Below are positions 44,728 through 52,599 of a stretch of 57,200 nt of DNA, one piece after another (the first letter of the stretch is position 1; each line of letters opens with the position of its first letter). The translations under genes and the position numbers were made by a program. The notes below the pieces were generated by a model. That model did no database searches. It worked only from the letters and a program-made list of their open reading frames with translations, and was not told the DNA's origin. Source of the stretch: Candidatus Aminicenantota bacterium (GTDB taxonomy: Bacteria; Acidobacteriota; Aminicenantia; Aminicenantales; Aminicenantaceae); contig JAFGMO010000051.1 of assembly GCA_016927475.1 (NCBI GenBank), positions 1 to 57,200 of the forward strand, read 5' to 3'.

Positions 44728-46491
44728 TCAAATCGGAAGATCCTCATACTTCCCCACGGCGACAAGCTTTTTTTCGTCAAGAAGCAGAATACGCTCCGCT
44801 TTTTTGATCGTCACCGGATTGTGGGCCACAACGAAGAGCGTTTTGGAGCGAACCAGCTCCGGCAGGGATTCAAAGATCGACCGTTCGGTTTTTCCATCCA
44901 GGGCCGATGTCGGCTCGTCCAGCACCAGAATGTCCGGGTCCTTGACCAGGGCCCGGGCCAGGGAGAGGCGCTGCTTCTGGCCTTCTGACAGGTTGACGCC
45001 TTTTTCGCCGACCAGAGCCTCGTATCCGCCCGGCAGCCCAATAATAAAATCGTGGATGCCGGCCGTCTTGGCCATGCGGATGACTTGTTCCTCCTCGGCA
45101 TCGGGATTGCCGTAGCGCAGGTTGTCCATGATGGTCCCGGAGAGAAGATGGGGCTCCTGCGGCGCGTATCCGATACGTTTTCGCAGGGAACGGAGGTTGT
45201 ACTCCGTCGAGGGGATGCCGTCGAATAAAATCTTGCCGGAAAGCGGCTGGTAAAAATTGAGGATGAGGCTTATCAGTGTCGTTTTTCCCACGCCGCTGGG
45301 ACCGACCACGGCCAGCCAGTCTCCCGGTGCGGCTTTGAAGGAAACGTTTTCCAGGATAAGCCCCGACCCGCCGTAGGAGAATGAGACGTTTTTGAATTCC
45401 ACTTTTCCTTTCAGATGGTCGACGGTTTTTCCTTTGTCCAGGTTGTCCTCGGGGATGATGTCATAAAGGGCGGCGACTCTCTCCGAAGCCGCCAGGGCGC
45501 CCTGGAGCATAAAATTTGTCGATGCAAGGGTATGGGCAGGGCCGAAAACGTAACCCATGTAGGACTGGAAGGCGAGGAGGGATCCCAGGCTCCACTGGCC
45601 TTTGATGATCCAGTAGGCGCCGGCCAGAAGGACGATAACCCGGGCGATCTCAGGCATCAACCCTATGGAAAAGTTGGCGGCCGAGCCTACGGTGGCCCGT
45701 TCCATGCCGATCTGAAAGGCGTTCCGCATATGGGACATCACCCTGTTGACCGTCCTTTTTTCAGAAGAAAAAGCTTTGATAAGCGAAGTGGACGACAGCG
45801 ATTCCTGAACGGAGCGGGATACCTGGGCGTGCTGCTCCATGCCGTGGTGGCTGAGGATGCGGAGCTTCCGTGTGAAGATGCGGACGACAAAAAAGATGCC
45901 GGGCAGGGCCAAAAGCACGACAACCGCCAACCGCCATTCCAGGTAAAAAAGAAAACCGATACCGGCTGCCAGGCGGAGAATGGAAGTGAAAATGGTGACC
46001 ATTGTCGAGGAGAACAGCATCCGGATGCCGCCCACATCCGATGTCAGGCGGGACATGAGATAGCCCACTTCCCGTGAATCGAAAAAGGATTTCGGGAAGC
46101 GAAGGGTCCGGTCGATCAAATCTTCCTGTATATCGAGGGTGACTTTTTGTTCAAAAAGCTGGGAAATAAAATTCTGCAGAGAGGAGATGATGATGCTCAG
46201 CAGCTTGACCCCGGCCAGGATGGCCACGGTGCCGATCAGAAGCTCCAATTTTTTATTGAGGATGACGTTATCGATGAGGAACCTGGTGATGAGGGGAACC
46301 GGCAGGGGAATGAGGAAGGCGGCCAGGATCAGGAAAAAGGCCGTGATTCCCAGTTTGCGGTGGGTGAGGATGTGAGGAAGGATGCGCTTGATGCTTTCCC
46401 ATAGGCCGATCGGCTTTGTGTCGCCCGCAATCCGGTCTTTGAGGGGCTCCCGGCTGAAGCCTTTTTTAAAAAAGGATATCCATGAGGTCAT
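44728..46491 (-). CDS. ABC exporter (membrane and ATPase domains fused)
   Basis: This 587-aa half-transporter has six membrane helices (residues about 48-330) and a C-terminal ATPase. Walker A is GPSGVGKTTLI, the signature is NLSEGQKQRLSLARAL, Walker B is ILVLDEPTSALD and the H-loop is VVAHN. The type is MsbA/lipid A or peptide exporter; no C39 peptidase domain is present at the N-terminus. It starts 9 nt after the short ORF 46501-46605, with AAAGGAAC overlapping that stop codon, and is in one operon with the PqqD-like gene. Export of a modified peptide is therefore possible; export of a lipid or polysaccharide precursor is the alternative. Confidence 0.9.
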   Translation of the reverse strand: MTSWISFFKKGFSREPLKDRIAGDTKPIGLWESIKRILPHILTHRKLGITAFFLILAAFLIPLPVPLITRFLIDNVILNKKLELLIGTVAILAGVKLLSIIISSLQNFISQLFEQKVTLDIQEDLIDRTLRFPKSFFDSREVGYLMSRLTSDVGGIRMLFSSTMVTIFTSILRLAAGIGFLFYLEWRLAVVVLLALPGIFFVVRIFTRKLRILSHHGMEQHAQVSRSVQESLSSTSLIKAFSSEKRTVNRVMSHMRNAFQIGMERATVGSAANFSIGLMPEIARVIVLLAGAYWIIKGQWSLGSLLAFQSYMGYVFGPAHTLASTNFMLQGALAASERVAALYDIIPEDNLDKGKTVDHLKGKVEFKNVSFSYGGSGLILENVSFKAAPGDWLAVVGPSGVGKTTLISLILNFYQPLSGKILFDGIPSTEYNLRSLRKRIGYAPQEPHLLSGTIMDNLRYGNPDAEEEQVIRMAKTAGIHDFIIGLPGGYEALVGEKGVNLSEGQKQRLSLARALVKDPDILVLDEPTSALDGKTERSIFESLPELVRSKTLFVVAHNPVTIKKAERILLLDEKKLVAVGKYEDLPI

Positions 46492-46500
46492 GTTGTTCCT

Positions 46501-46605
46501 TTAATTGCGAGGGTCCGAAGGACCCGCGGCAATCCCCTGCATCAGCGCCATTCCTCCGATAGGCATTGCCCATGCCGGTTTTCTAACTGTGGAATCATTC
46601 ATCAT
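46501..46605 (-). CDS. Short ORF (34 aa) between pqqD-like and ABC exporter genes, candidate peptide precursor
   Basis: The frame starts ATG ATG at 46605/46602, overlapping the stop of the PqqD-like gene (ATGAATGA). It ends TAA at 46503-46501, 9 nt before the ABC exporter ATG. The peptide begins MMNDSTVRKPAWAMPIGG and continues with MALMQ and a Gly/Ala/Pro-rich tail. The tight overlaps on both sides favour translation. The last third (46504-46537) consists of a copy of the GTCATTGCGAG repeat family, which could mean that a repeat has replaced the original 3' end. A PqqD partner and an exporter suggest a RiPP precursor; this is inference, and chance cannot be excluded. Confidence 0.4.
   Translation of the reverse strand: MMNDSTVRKPAWAMPIGGMALMQGIAAGPSDPRN
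46504..46537. repeat. Partial copy of the GTCATTGCGAG repeat family
   Basis: ATTGCGAGGGTCCGAAGGAC followed by CCGCGGCAATCCC is one arm of the repeat seen complete at 27926-28010, with its own GGTCC/GGACC hairpin. It overlaps the 3' end of the short ORF. Confidence 0.6.
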
Positions 46606-46882
46606 AAGCACCGATAAAACCCTGAACGTACAGGTCATCAAGGAATTCTTTTACATCCTGAAGGACCTCTTCTTCCGACACCCCTTCACGCGTCCGAAAG
46701 AGTTCCTGAATGATCTCCTCATAAGAATGCCGTCCATCGCAGCGTTCCCAGATAAAAAGTCCCGTTCCGTTTATTTTTTTTACGACTTCGGTATCCGGAT
46801 GTCTTAGGATGGCGCCACCATCGCCTTTTTTTTCAAGCCGGACATCGGGATTCCGGATAAAATACGAATCCGTTTCCTTCAT
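46595..46882 (-). CDS. PqqD-like peptide-binding protein (RiPP recognition element)
   Basis: The 95-aa protein has the PqqD fold: a three-stranded beta part (IRNPDVRLEKKGDGGAILRH, VVKKINGTGLFIWERCDGR). Three helices follow (SYEEIIQELFRTREGVSEEE, LQDVKEFLDDLYVQGFIG). INxTGxxIWexxDG is the typical core. Such proteins bind leader peptides and present them to modifying enzymes; stand-alone copies also occur in exopolysaccharide and HPr-kinase-related loci. No PQQ genes are present. It is followed by an overlapping 34-aa ORF and the ABC exporter. A nucleotidyltransferase-family gene lies divergently 261 nt away. Confidence 0.88.
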   Translation of the reverse strand: MKETDSYFIRNPDVRLEKKGDGGAILRHPDTEVVKKINGTGLFIWERCDGRHSYEEIIQELFRTREGVSEEEVLQDVKEFLDDLYVQGFIGAYDE

Positions 46883-46992
46883 ATGTAATATTCTTTTTCC
46901 TAAATTATTGGGAATAATACAGATTATTACAGCTCCCCCTCTGATGCAAGACCATTTTACTTTTTCCTGCCCAACTATAAACGGAAAAGGAT

Positions 46993-47048
46993 GTCATTGC
47001 GAACGAACGAAGTGAGTGCGGCAATCCCCTGAATCTAGTGTGTTCATG
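46993..47048. repeat. Partial copy of the GTCATTGCGAG repeat family
   Basis: GTCATTGCGAACGAACGAAG, then GCGGCAATCCCCTGAAT and GTGTTCATG match the left half and centre of the 85-bp repeat at 27926. It sits in the divergent promoter region between the PqqD-like and NTP_transf_5 genes (46883-47143), which otherwise shows no gene. Confidence 0.6.
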
Positions 47049-47143
47049 AAACAACCGTACTTCTTTCAGTAGACAACCGGTTGCTGTTTTATTATGTTAA
47101 TAGGAAAAGAACAAACGTCCCAACTGAAAACCGGCGGCAAAAC

Positions 47144-48334
47144 ATGAATATCGCTATTTCCCCCGAACAAAACCTTCTCCTGGCTTGTGCAAGAAGCCCC
47201 TTCGATCGTCAAAGCCGGGACACCATCCGTAACCTGCTCAAAGAACGTATCAACTGGGACCGGTTTTTTCAATTAACCAGAGCCCACAAAATCGTTCCCC
47301 TTTGTTATCTTCATCTTAAAGAGGAATCCCTATCGGTTCCCGAAAACGTCCTCAATCGTCTCCATCACGCTTACATCCTGAATTCGATAAAAAGCCTGGA
47401 TCTCTACTCACATTTAATCAAAACACTGAATGCTTTTTCAGAAGCGAATATCGATGCCGTTCCCATAAAAGGACCCATTCTGAGCTGGATGCTTTATGAG
47501 CGCCTGTCCGTTCGGACGTTTACGGACCTCGACATCCTTATTCGCCCTGAAAAGTACGAGGATGCCGCCCGGATTCTTGAAGCATGTAGCTACAGGCCTG
47601 TGGAAAAAGGTTATTCCGGCGCTTTTATCAAGGATTATATCCGGCATCATACTTTTGAAAAAAGCAGTCCTTCTGGGAAGCCCCTGGGTATCGAAATCCA
47701 CTGGAATTTTTACGCCAATCGTATTCTAAAATTCGACATGGACATTGTCTGGCGATCTCTTCAATCTATCGAATTAGATGGGCACCAATTCCTTACGCTT
47801 TCTCCTGAATACACCCTGCTTCACCTGGCCGTCAACCTCCGTATCCACGGTTATCTGAACTTCCGGCATTATAGCGACTTGAGCGCCCTTCTCGAATGTT
47901 ATGGGAAAAGTTTGGATTGGAAGAGAATCTTGAGGCAAGCCGCCGTCAACAGACAGAAAACGGCCCTATATTATGCTCTTTGGTTTAGTTCCGATCTTTG
48001 CGGAGGCAGAGTGCCCCCCGGAATATTGGAAAAGCTAAAACCCCCCAAACTTCAGAAAAAAATACTGGCTTTATTTATCGATAAAAGAAAGATTGTCGAT
48101 GGTTATATACCTCAAAACTACAAGCTCTTCTGTGATACGGTGAATTTCCTGACGATTGATTCCCCTGCCGAATCCTGGCGTTTAATCTGGCTGACAGGGA
48201 TTACCCATTTTCATATCCTGCGGAAACGTTACATCGGATCCGTATCATGGGGTGGGATATTCGGCCTAATAATTTCACCTTTCCGCCGGCTCATCAAGAA
48301 AATAGAGGACATACTATCCAACCGTAATACTTAG
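47144..48334 (+). CDS. Nucleotidyltransferase-family protein (NTP_transf_5 type)
   Basis: The product is 396 aa from ATG 47144; an in-frame ATG at 47081 would add 21 residues without support. The nucleotidyltransferase core is ANIDAVPIKGPILSWMLYER followed by RTFTDLDILIRPEKYEDAAR, where KGxxL and D-x-D (DLDIL) form the active site. Later IEIHWNFYANR and TLLHLAVNLRIHGY fit the uncharacterised NTP_transf_5 family. Relatives occur in lasso-peptide clusters of Bacillales, where one adds hexoses to a phosphorylated peptide, and in exopolysaccharide loci. It is divergent to the PqqD-like/ABC operon. Confidence 0.82.
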   Translation: MNIAISPEQNLLLACARSPFDRQSRDTIRNLLKERINWDRFFQLTRAHKIVPLCYLHLKEESLSVPENVLNRLHHAYILNSIKSLDLYSHLIKTLNAFSEANIDAVPIKGPILSWMLYERLSVRTFTDLDILIRPEKYEDAARILEACSYRPVEKGYSGAFIKDYIRHHTFEKSSPSGKPLGIEIHWNFYANRILKFDMDIVWRSLQSIELDGHQFLTLSPEYTLLHLAVNLRIHGYLNFRHYSDLSALLECYGKSLDWKRILRQAAVNRQKTALYYALWFSSDLCGGRVPPGILEKLKPPKLQKKILALFIDKRKIVDGYIPQNYKLFCDTVNFLTIDSPAESWRLIWLTGITHFHILRKRYIGSVSWGGIFGLIISPFRRLIKKIEDILSNRNT

Positions 48335-48364
48335 CCTGTATTTATTACCTAGAAAATAACAAAA

Positions 48365-48394
48365 GTCATCACCCGGTTCATCCGGGTGATCCAG
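48365..48394. repeat. Two-hairpin MITE-like repeat, partial copy 4
   Basis: GTCATCACCCGGTTCATCCG followed by GGTGATCCAG is the left hairpin of the 84-86-bp repeat; the right hairpin is absent. It lies between the convergent NTP_transf_5 and O-antigen-ligase-type genes. Confidence 0.65.
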
Positions 48395-48481
48395 GATTAT
48401 AGGAAATAATTTTCATCGTTCGTGGGTGCGCCTGCGCATGAAAAATTCATAAAAAGTATAATTCTTATGAATAAATCAAAG

Positions 48482-49924
48482 CTAGTGTTCTTCCCGCCTA
48501 TAATACACAATCACCCAGGTAAGCGTCAGCACAACGGTAAAAAGAAGCATGTTGGCCGGGATCTGGAGGTTGAAGTCGGTTAAGCTGTGAAGCAGTATGA
48601 CAAATATGGCCACTAATCCCCCCATTCCCAATCCCTTGATCTCGGGATGCCGCCGTTCTTTCCACATCTTGAAGGTTTGAAAAAGGATGATAAAAATAAG
48701 CCCGAAAATGAGTAGGCCGCCCAGGATGCCTACTTCTGCAAAAGTCTCGAGATAGTCGTTATGGGCATGGCTGACCCTGCCCCCGACAGGGATTTTTTCA
48801 TAAGCCGGATAAACCGCCGAAAAGGTGCCCCATCCCGTACCAAATACAGGATATTGGCTGATAATGTCGTAAGTGTTTTTCCAGTAGTTTAGACGGTTTT
48901 CTTCTCCGAGGTCCGTCGTAGAAAACCTGTCTATCATATGGCCGATGCCGACATATAGGATCAAAAAAGTGATAATCAAAAAGGTTATGTTGATATATCG
49001 GGAGGCGCTTCCGCTGTGCAGGCCTGTCCTTCTGAAGAAAAGAAAGATAAACTCCAAAAAGAGGACAAAAGTCAGGAATAAAAGAAAAATACCAGAACGT
49101 GAATGAGAAAGAATTACAGCGATTCCCATCAACACGGTTGCGGTAAGAACGATAAAATTTTTTGAAAAACCTTTTCGTGATAATAGCAGTATTTTTTCTT
49201 TAAACTGTGTCCCTTTGAATGAAAATAAATCCAAACGGGAAATGACAAAGGCGATGGCCAGGGGAATGATCATTTCCAAATAACCCGCGAGATGATTACG
49301 ATTAACGAAAGTTCCTGTAACTGATTCCAAGTTGTGAAGCTTTTTATAAAACAAAATGCGTGGATTAGGATTGCAAAGCTCAAAGAGGCCATAGAGGGCT
49401 TGAAAAATTCCCATGCCGATGAGGACAGCGAAAATACGTTTGACCTGTTTTTTCCCGGTCACGGTCTTAAAAATGAGAAATCCCAACAAAAAATAAGTGA
49501 TAATTTCCAATCCTGCCCTAAACGTTTGCGAAGGAACAAGAGACAATGTTATAAATTTGGTTTGTCCTGTTACGGAGGCAAACTCCTCGCGGAAAGAAAC
49601 AATGGTGGGAGATAAAATCTTGACGAGAAAAACAGGCAGGGGGATAACCTGAATGAAAATAAAGACCGCGAATCCCGTAATGAAAAAGCGAAGCCATTTG
49701 GCCGAGTGGCTTAAAGCTTCATTGATAGCCGGTTTTTCCGAAAGGAAAAAATAAACCCCTGTCATAACTAATACTGTAAGCTGGATGACAAGGATTGCCC
49801 ATTCATCCACGGATGCGGCCGGAAGAGGCGAGAAAATCAACAGCCCGATGATACCGTATTCGATGATTTGCCGGCAGATTCGGTCTTTGGGGGATAATGA
49901 TGTATCTTCCCGGTGTGTCAGCAT
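48482..49924 (-). CDS. O-antigen ligase/polymerase-like membrane protein
   Basis: This 480-aa protein has about 12 membrane helices and the Wzy_C/O-antigen ligase region. GTFVNRNHLAGYLEMIIPLA, ILSHSRSGIFLLFLTFVLFL, and the periplasmic loop FGTGWGTFSAVYPAYEKIPV with SHAHNDYLETFAEVGILGGL are family marks; the H-x-HNDYL motif is well conserved. It would polymerise or transfer undecaprenyl-linked glycans in the inner membrane. It lies 40 nt downstream of the Wzc-like gene, in the same operon. Confidence 0.9.
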   Translation of the reverse strand: MLTHREDTSLSPKDRICRQIIEYGIIGLLIFSPLPAASVDEWAILVIQLTVLVMTGVYFFLSEKPAINEALSHSAKWLRFFITGFAVFIFIQVIPLPVFLVKILSPTIVSFREEFASVTGQTKFITLSLVPSQTFRAGLEIITYFLLGFLIFKTVTGKKQVKRIFAVLIGMGIFQALYGLFELCNPNPRILFYKKLHNLESVTGTFVNRNHLAGYLEMIIPLAIAFVISRLDLFSFKGTQFKEKILLLSRKGFSKNFIVLTATVLMGIAVILSHSRSGIFLLFLTFVLFLEFIFLFFRRTGLHSGSASRYINITFLIITFLILYVGIGHMIDRFSTTDLGEENRLNYWKNTYDIISQYPVFGTGWGTFSAVYPAYEKIPVGGRVSHAHNDYLETFAEVGILGGLLIFGLIFIILFQTFKMWKERRHPEIKGLGMGGLVAIFVILLHSLTDFNLQIPANMLLFTVVLTLTWVIVYYRREEH

Positions 49925-49964
49925 CGGTTATTAAGGTTCCTCTCTATTTGCTTGCTTAAAAAGA

Positions 49965-52322
49965 TCAAAGGACCGGAGTTTTCCTTCGGGGTGCGGGTTC
50001 GGGTTTGGAAGGTGCAGTATAATAACGGTGACGGTAATAATGATAATAGTGGGATCCGTAACCCTGCCTGGCCATTTTGGCTTCGTTGAAGACCACACCC
50101 AGAGGCTTGGCCTTAGCCCGTTTCAGCTCATTTATAGCCTGGACAAAGGGTTTCTTGGAAGTTTTTCCGGCCTGAACGATAAAGACGACATCCTCTGCGA
50201 CAGAACTAAGGATAACCGGGTCGATGACGGCCAAAACAGGCGAGGCATCAAGAAGAACGACATCAAAAACTTTTTTTGTTTCCTTGAGGAATGTTTTCAT
50301 CCTGCTTGAATTCAGAAGCTCGGCCGGATTAGGTGGGATGGGACCGCTGGGGACACACCAGATATTCTTGATATCGGTTTTTTTGAAAACCTCCTTCTCA
50401 TCCACTTTACCCGTCAAATATTCGCTTAGTCCACCGATATTCCTAATGCGGAAAATGCGGTGAATACGGGGTTTCCTCAAGTCGGAGTCGATGATGAGAA
50501 TTTTTCTTCCAAGCTGAGCGAAGGACACGGCCAGGTTGACCACGGTCGAGGTTTTGCCCTCCCCGGGGAAACAGCTCGTAAAAACAATGCTTTTCGGTGG
50601 GCTTTCGGCATGGGAGAGCATGATCGATGTTCGGACCGTCCGGTAGTCTTCAGAGATGGAAAAACTCGGATGAAGGTGGTTGATAAGCTCGATCTCTTTA
50701 ATGTTGACTGCTTTATCCGTTTCCCCCGGATTGTTGTCTCCATATCTATAGGAATAGTAGCCCCGATATTTCTTTTTTTGCATGCCATCGGGAGAAAGAT
50801 AAGGAATGATGCCCAAGGAAGGAAGTCCTGCCAGTTTCTCCACATCATCCGGTCCTTTAATGGAATTGTCCAGGTATTCCAGCAAAAAACAGAGGCCGAT
50901 GCCGCCAAACAACCCTACCATAATGGCCATCATCAAACTTCTCGGGATATTGGGAGAGTAAGGTCCTCCGGGTACGAGTGCTTTATCTACGATCTTGATA
51001 TTGCTGGTTTTAAATCCGCTCAGACGAGCCGAAATCAGGGCTTCATTTTGCTTTGCAACTAGGGAATTCAGAAGCCCTCTCTTGTTTTCTACCTCGATCC
51101 GAATACTGTTGTAAAGGATGGCATCATTGCTCATCTGAGTGACTTCTTTTCTCTGTCCCTGCATGAGATCTCTCAACGAAGATTCTTTTTTTAAGGAAGA
51201 TCGGTATTCGGATTCTGCCGCTTCCACGGCCTTGAAGATTTCGCTTTTCAGGTCTTCGCTTATGCTATCTAACCTAGCCTTAAGCTGTTTCATTTCCGGG
51301 TAATCGGACTTAAAAAACTGGCTTTTCTGGTCATATTCGCTCTTCAGGTTAAGATACTGTGTTTTCATGCTCTGGATTAGGGGATTGCTGACGAACTGAG
51401 GCAGGGAATCAATGCGCAGGTCTTTCATCTCACGATAATAAGCTTCCTTGTTAATACGGTCAATCTGGGCTTGGGTCAAAGCGGAGCTTAATTCGGAAAA
51501 TTTATTAACCACGGCGTTTCCTCGCGAATCTGTCACCAGGATGTTTTTCTGCTCTCCGTATTTTTGAAGTTCTCTTTCCTTGGTTGCCAAATCTTCCCGG
51601 AGCCTTACAATCTGTTCCGTCAAAAAGTCAGAAGCCTGCTGAGTGGCTTCGTACCGGGTTTCAATGGAAAAATTGATAAATTCCTCTGCCACGTTGTTAA
51701 CAATATCCGAGGCCAAAGCTGGATAGGGAGAAGAATAACTTAAAGTAATCATACGTGTGTCTTCTATGGGAGAAACTCCAAGACCGCCCCTTACCAAGCC
51801 TGACAACCTGATATTAGGGTTCACATAGGTTTTCCTTGTTGGAGCGTTTCTCTTTACCTGGATTTTGCCCGGGGTTTTTCTTCTGGGAATAAGCCGAAAA
51901 ACCCATTGAAAACTGATGATGTTTTTAAGAGATTGGATTAGGGTTCCTCTTCTTTTTATGGGATTGCGGATTTCGGGACGGTCCTTAAGGTTCATCCGAA
52001 CTGCTACGCGTTCGGCTAGTGCTCTGCTTGTGAGGAGTCTTAACTGTGTGTTAAAGTCACGGTTCATATAGTCATAGGCCCGGTAGGGAGTTCCGTATAT
52101 ATCACTGATGCTGAGCATATCCGAAGAAGCGTCTTTTATAAGAAGAGTCGCTGATGCTCGGTACATGGGAGTTTCGGTAAACGTAGAGATACCAACGAGG
52201 ACGATAACAGCAGTGGCAAAACTAATGATAATCCACTTCCGCTTAAGGAGCATCCTCAAGTAGGCCATGAGGTCAATTTCTTTACTTTCTTTTTCTAACT
52301 CTGGATATTCATCAAATTCCAT
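49965..52322 (-). CDS. Wzc-like polysaccharide co-polymerase with tyrosine autokinase
   Basis: This 785-aa protein has a Wzz domain with TM1 (about 33-52), a long periplasmic coiled-coil region (about 200-420) and TM2 after the Pro-rich GGPYSPNIPRSLMMAIMVGL. The BY-kinase domain has Walker A (SCFPGEGKTSTVVNLA), Walker A' (KILIIDSDLRKPRIHRI) and Walker B (FDVVLLDASPVL). A tyrosine cluster (GYGSHYYHYYRHRYY) at the C-terminus is the autophosphorylation site. It controls chain length and export of an exopolysaccharide. The gene precedes the polymerase gene and is separated from the sugar transferase gene by two large hairpins. Confidence 0.94.
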   Translation of the reverse strand: MEFDEYPELEKESKEIDLMAYLRMLLKRKWIIISFATAVIVLVGISTFTETPMYRASATLLIKDASSDMLSISDIYGTPYRAYDYMNRDFNTQLRLLTSRALAERVAVRMNLKDRPEIRNPIKRRGTLIQSLKNIISFQWVFRLIPRRKTPGKIQVKRNAPTRKTYVNPNIRLSGLVRGGLGVSPIEDTRMITLSYSSPYPALASDIVNNVAEEFINFSIETRYEATQQASDFLTEQIVRLREDLATKERELQKYGEQKNILVTDSRGNAVVNKFSELSSALTQAQIDRINKEAYYREMKDLRIDSLPQFVSNPLIQSMKTQYLNLKSEYDQKSQFFKSDYPEMKQLKARLDSISEDLKSEIFKAVEAAESEYRSSLKKESSLRDLMQGQRKEVTQMSNDAILYNSIRIEVENKRGLLNSLVAKQNEALISARLSGFKTSNIKIVDKALVPGGPYSPNIPRSLMMAIMVGLFGGIGLCFLLEYLDNSIKGPDDVEKLAGLPSLGIIPYLSPDGMQKKKYRGYYSYRYGDNNPGETDKAVNIKEIELINHLHPSFSISEDYRTVRTSIMLSHAESPPKSIVFTSCFPGEGKTSTVVNLAVSFAQLGRKILIIDSDLRKPRIHRIFRIRNIGGLSEYLTGKVDEKEVFKKTDIKNIWCVPSGPIPPNPAELLNSSRMKTFLKETKKVFDVVLLDASPVLAVIDPVILSSVAEDVVFIVQAGKTSKKPFVQAINELKRAKAKPLGVVFNEAKMARQGYGSHYYHYYRHRYYTAPSKPEPAPRRKTPVL

Positions 52323-52493
52323 CGGATTTCCTTATTTCATCGGTATGATTTTAAGATTTCGATAAGACCTGGTTGTCTTTGATATAACTTTACCGCTTAT
52401 TTTACTCCAACTTGCTTTCACATTTTACCACGCAACCTCCTTCGCCTCAACCCCCTAAACTCTTAAACTAAACTCTTAGTGTTTTATAGCTTT

Positions 52494-52555
52494 TGAAAAA
52501 AGAAAGAAGAAATTTTTTTGTTCTATTATAAATTTTGTTCTTCTTTCTTTTTTCA
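52494..52555. repeat. 18-bp perfect inverted repeat in the gap between exopolysaccharide genes
   Basis: TGAAAAAAGAAAGAAGAA (52494-52511) pairs exactly with 52538-52555, with a 26-nt AT-rich loop. On the minus strand the 3' arm is T-rich (TTCTTCTTTCTTTTTTCA), so it can act as a terminator or attenuator before the Wzc-like gene. Confidence 0.65.
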
Positions 52556-52560
52556 TTAAA

Positions 52561-52599
52561 TTCTTAATTTAAAATGGATAAACCATTTTAAATTAAGAA
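52561..52599 (-). terminator. 17-bp hairpin directly after the sugar transferase stop
   Basis: TTCTTAATTTAAAATGG (52561-52577) and its exact complement (52583-52599) flank a 5-nt loop and touch the TAA of the upstream gene. It has no long T run of its own, but with the hairpin at 52494-52555 it forms a double structure. Confidence 0.6.

Noticed and set aside
46595..46882. Involvement in PQQ synthesis
   Set aside because: PqqA, B, C and E are not present; PqqD folds are common in unrelated systems.
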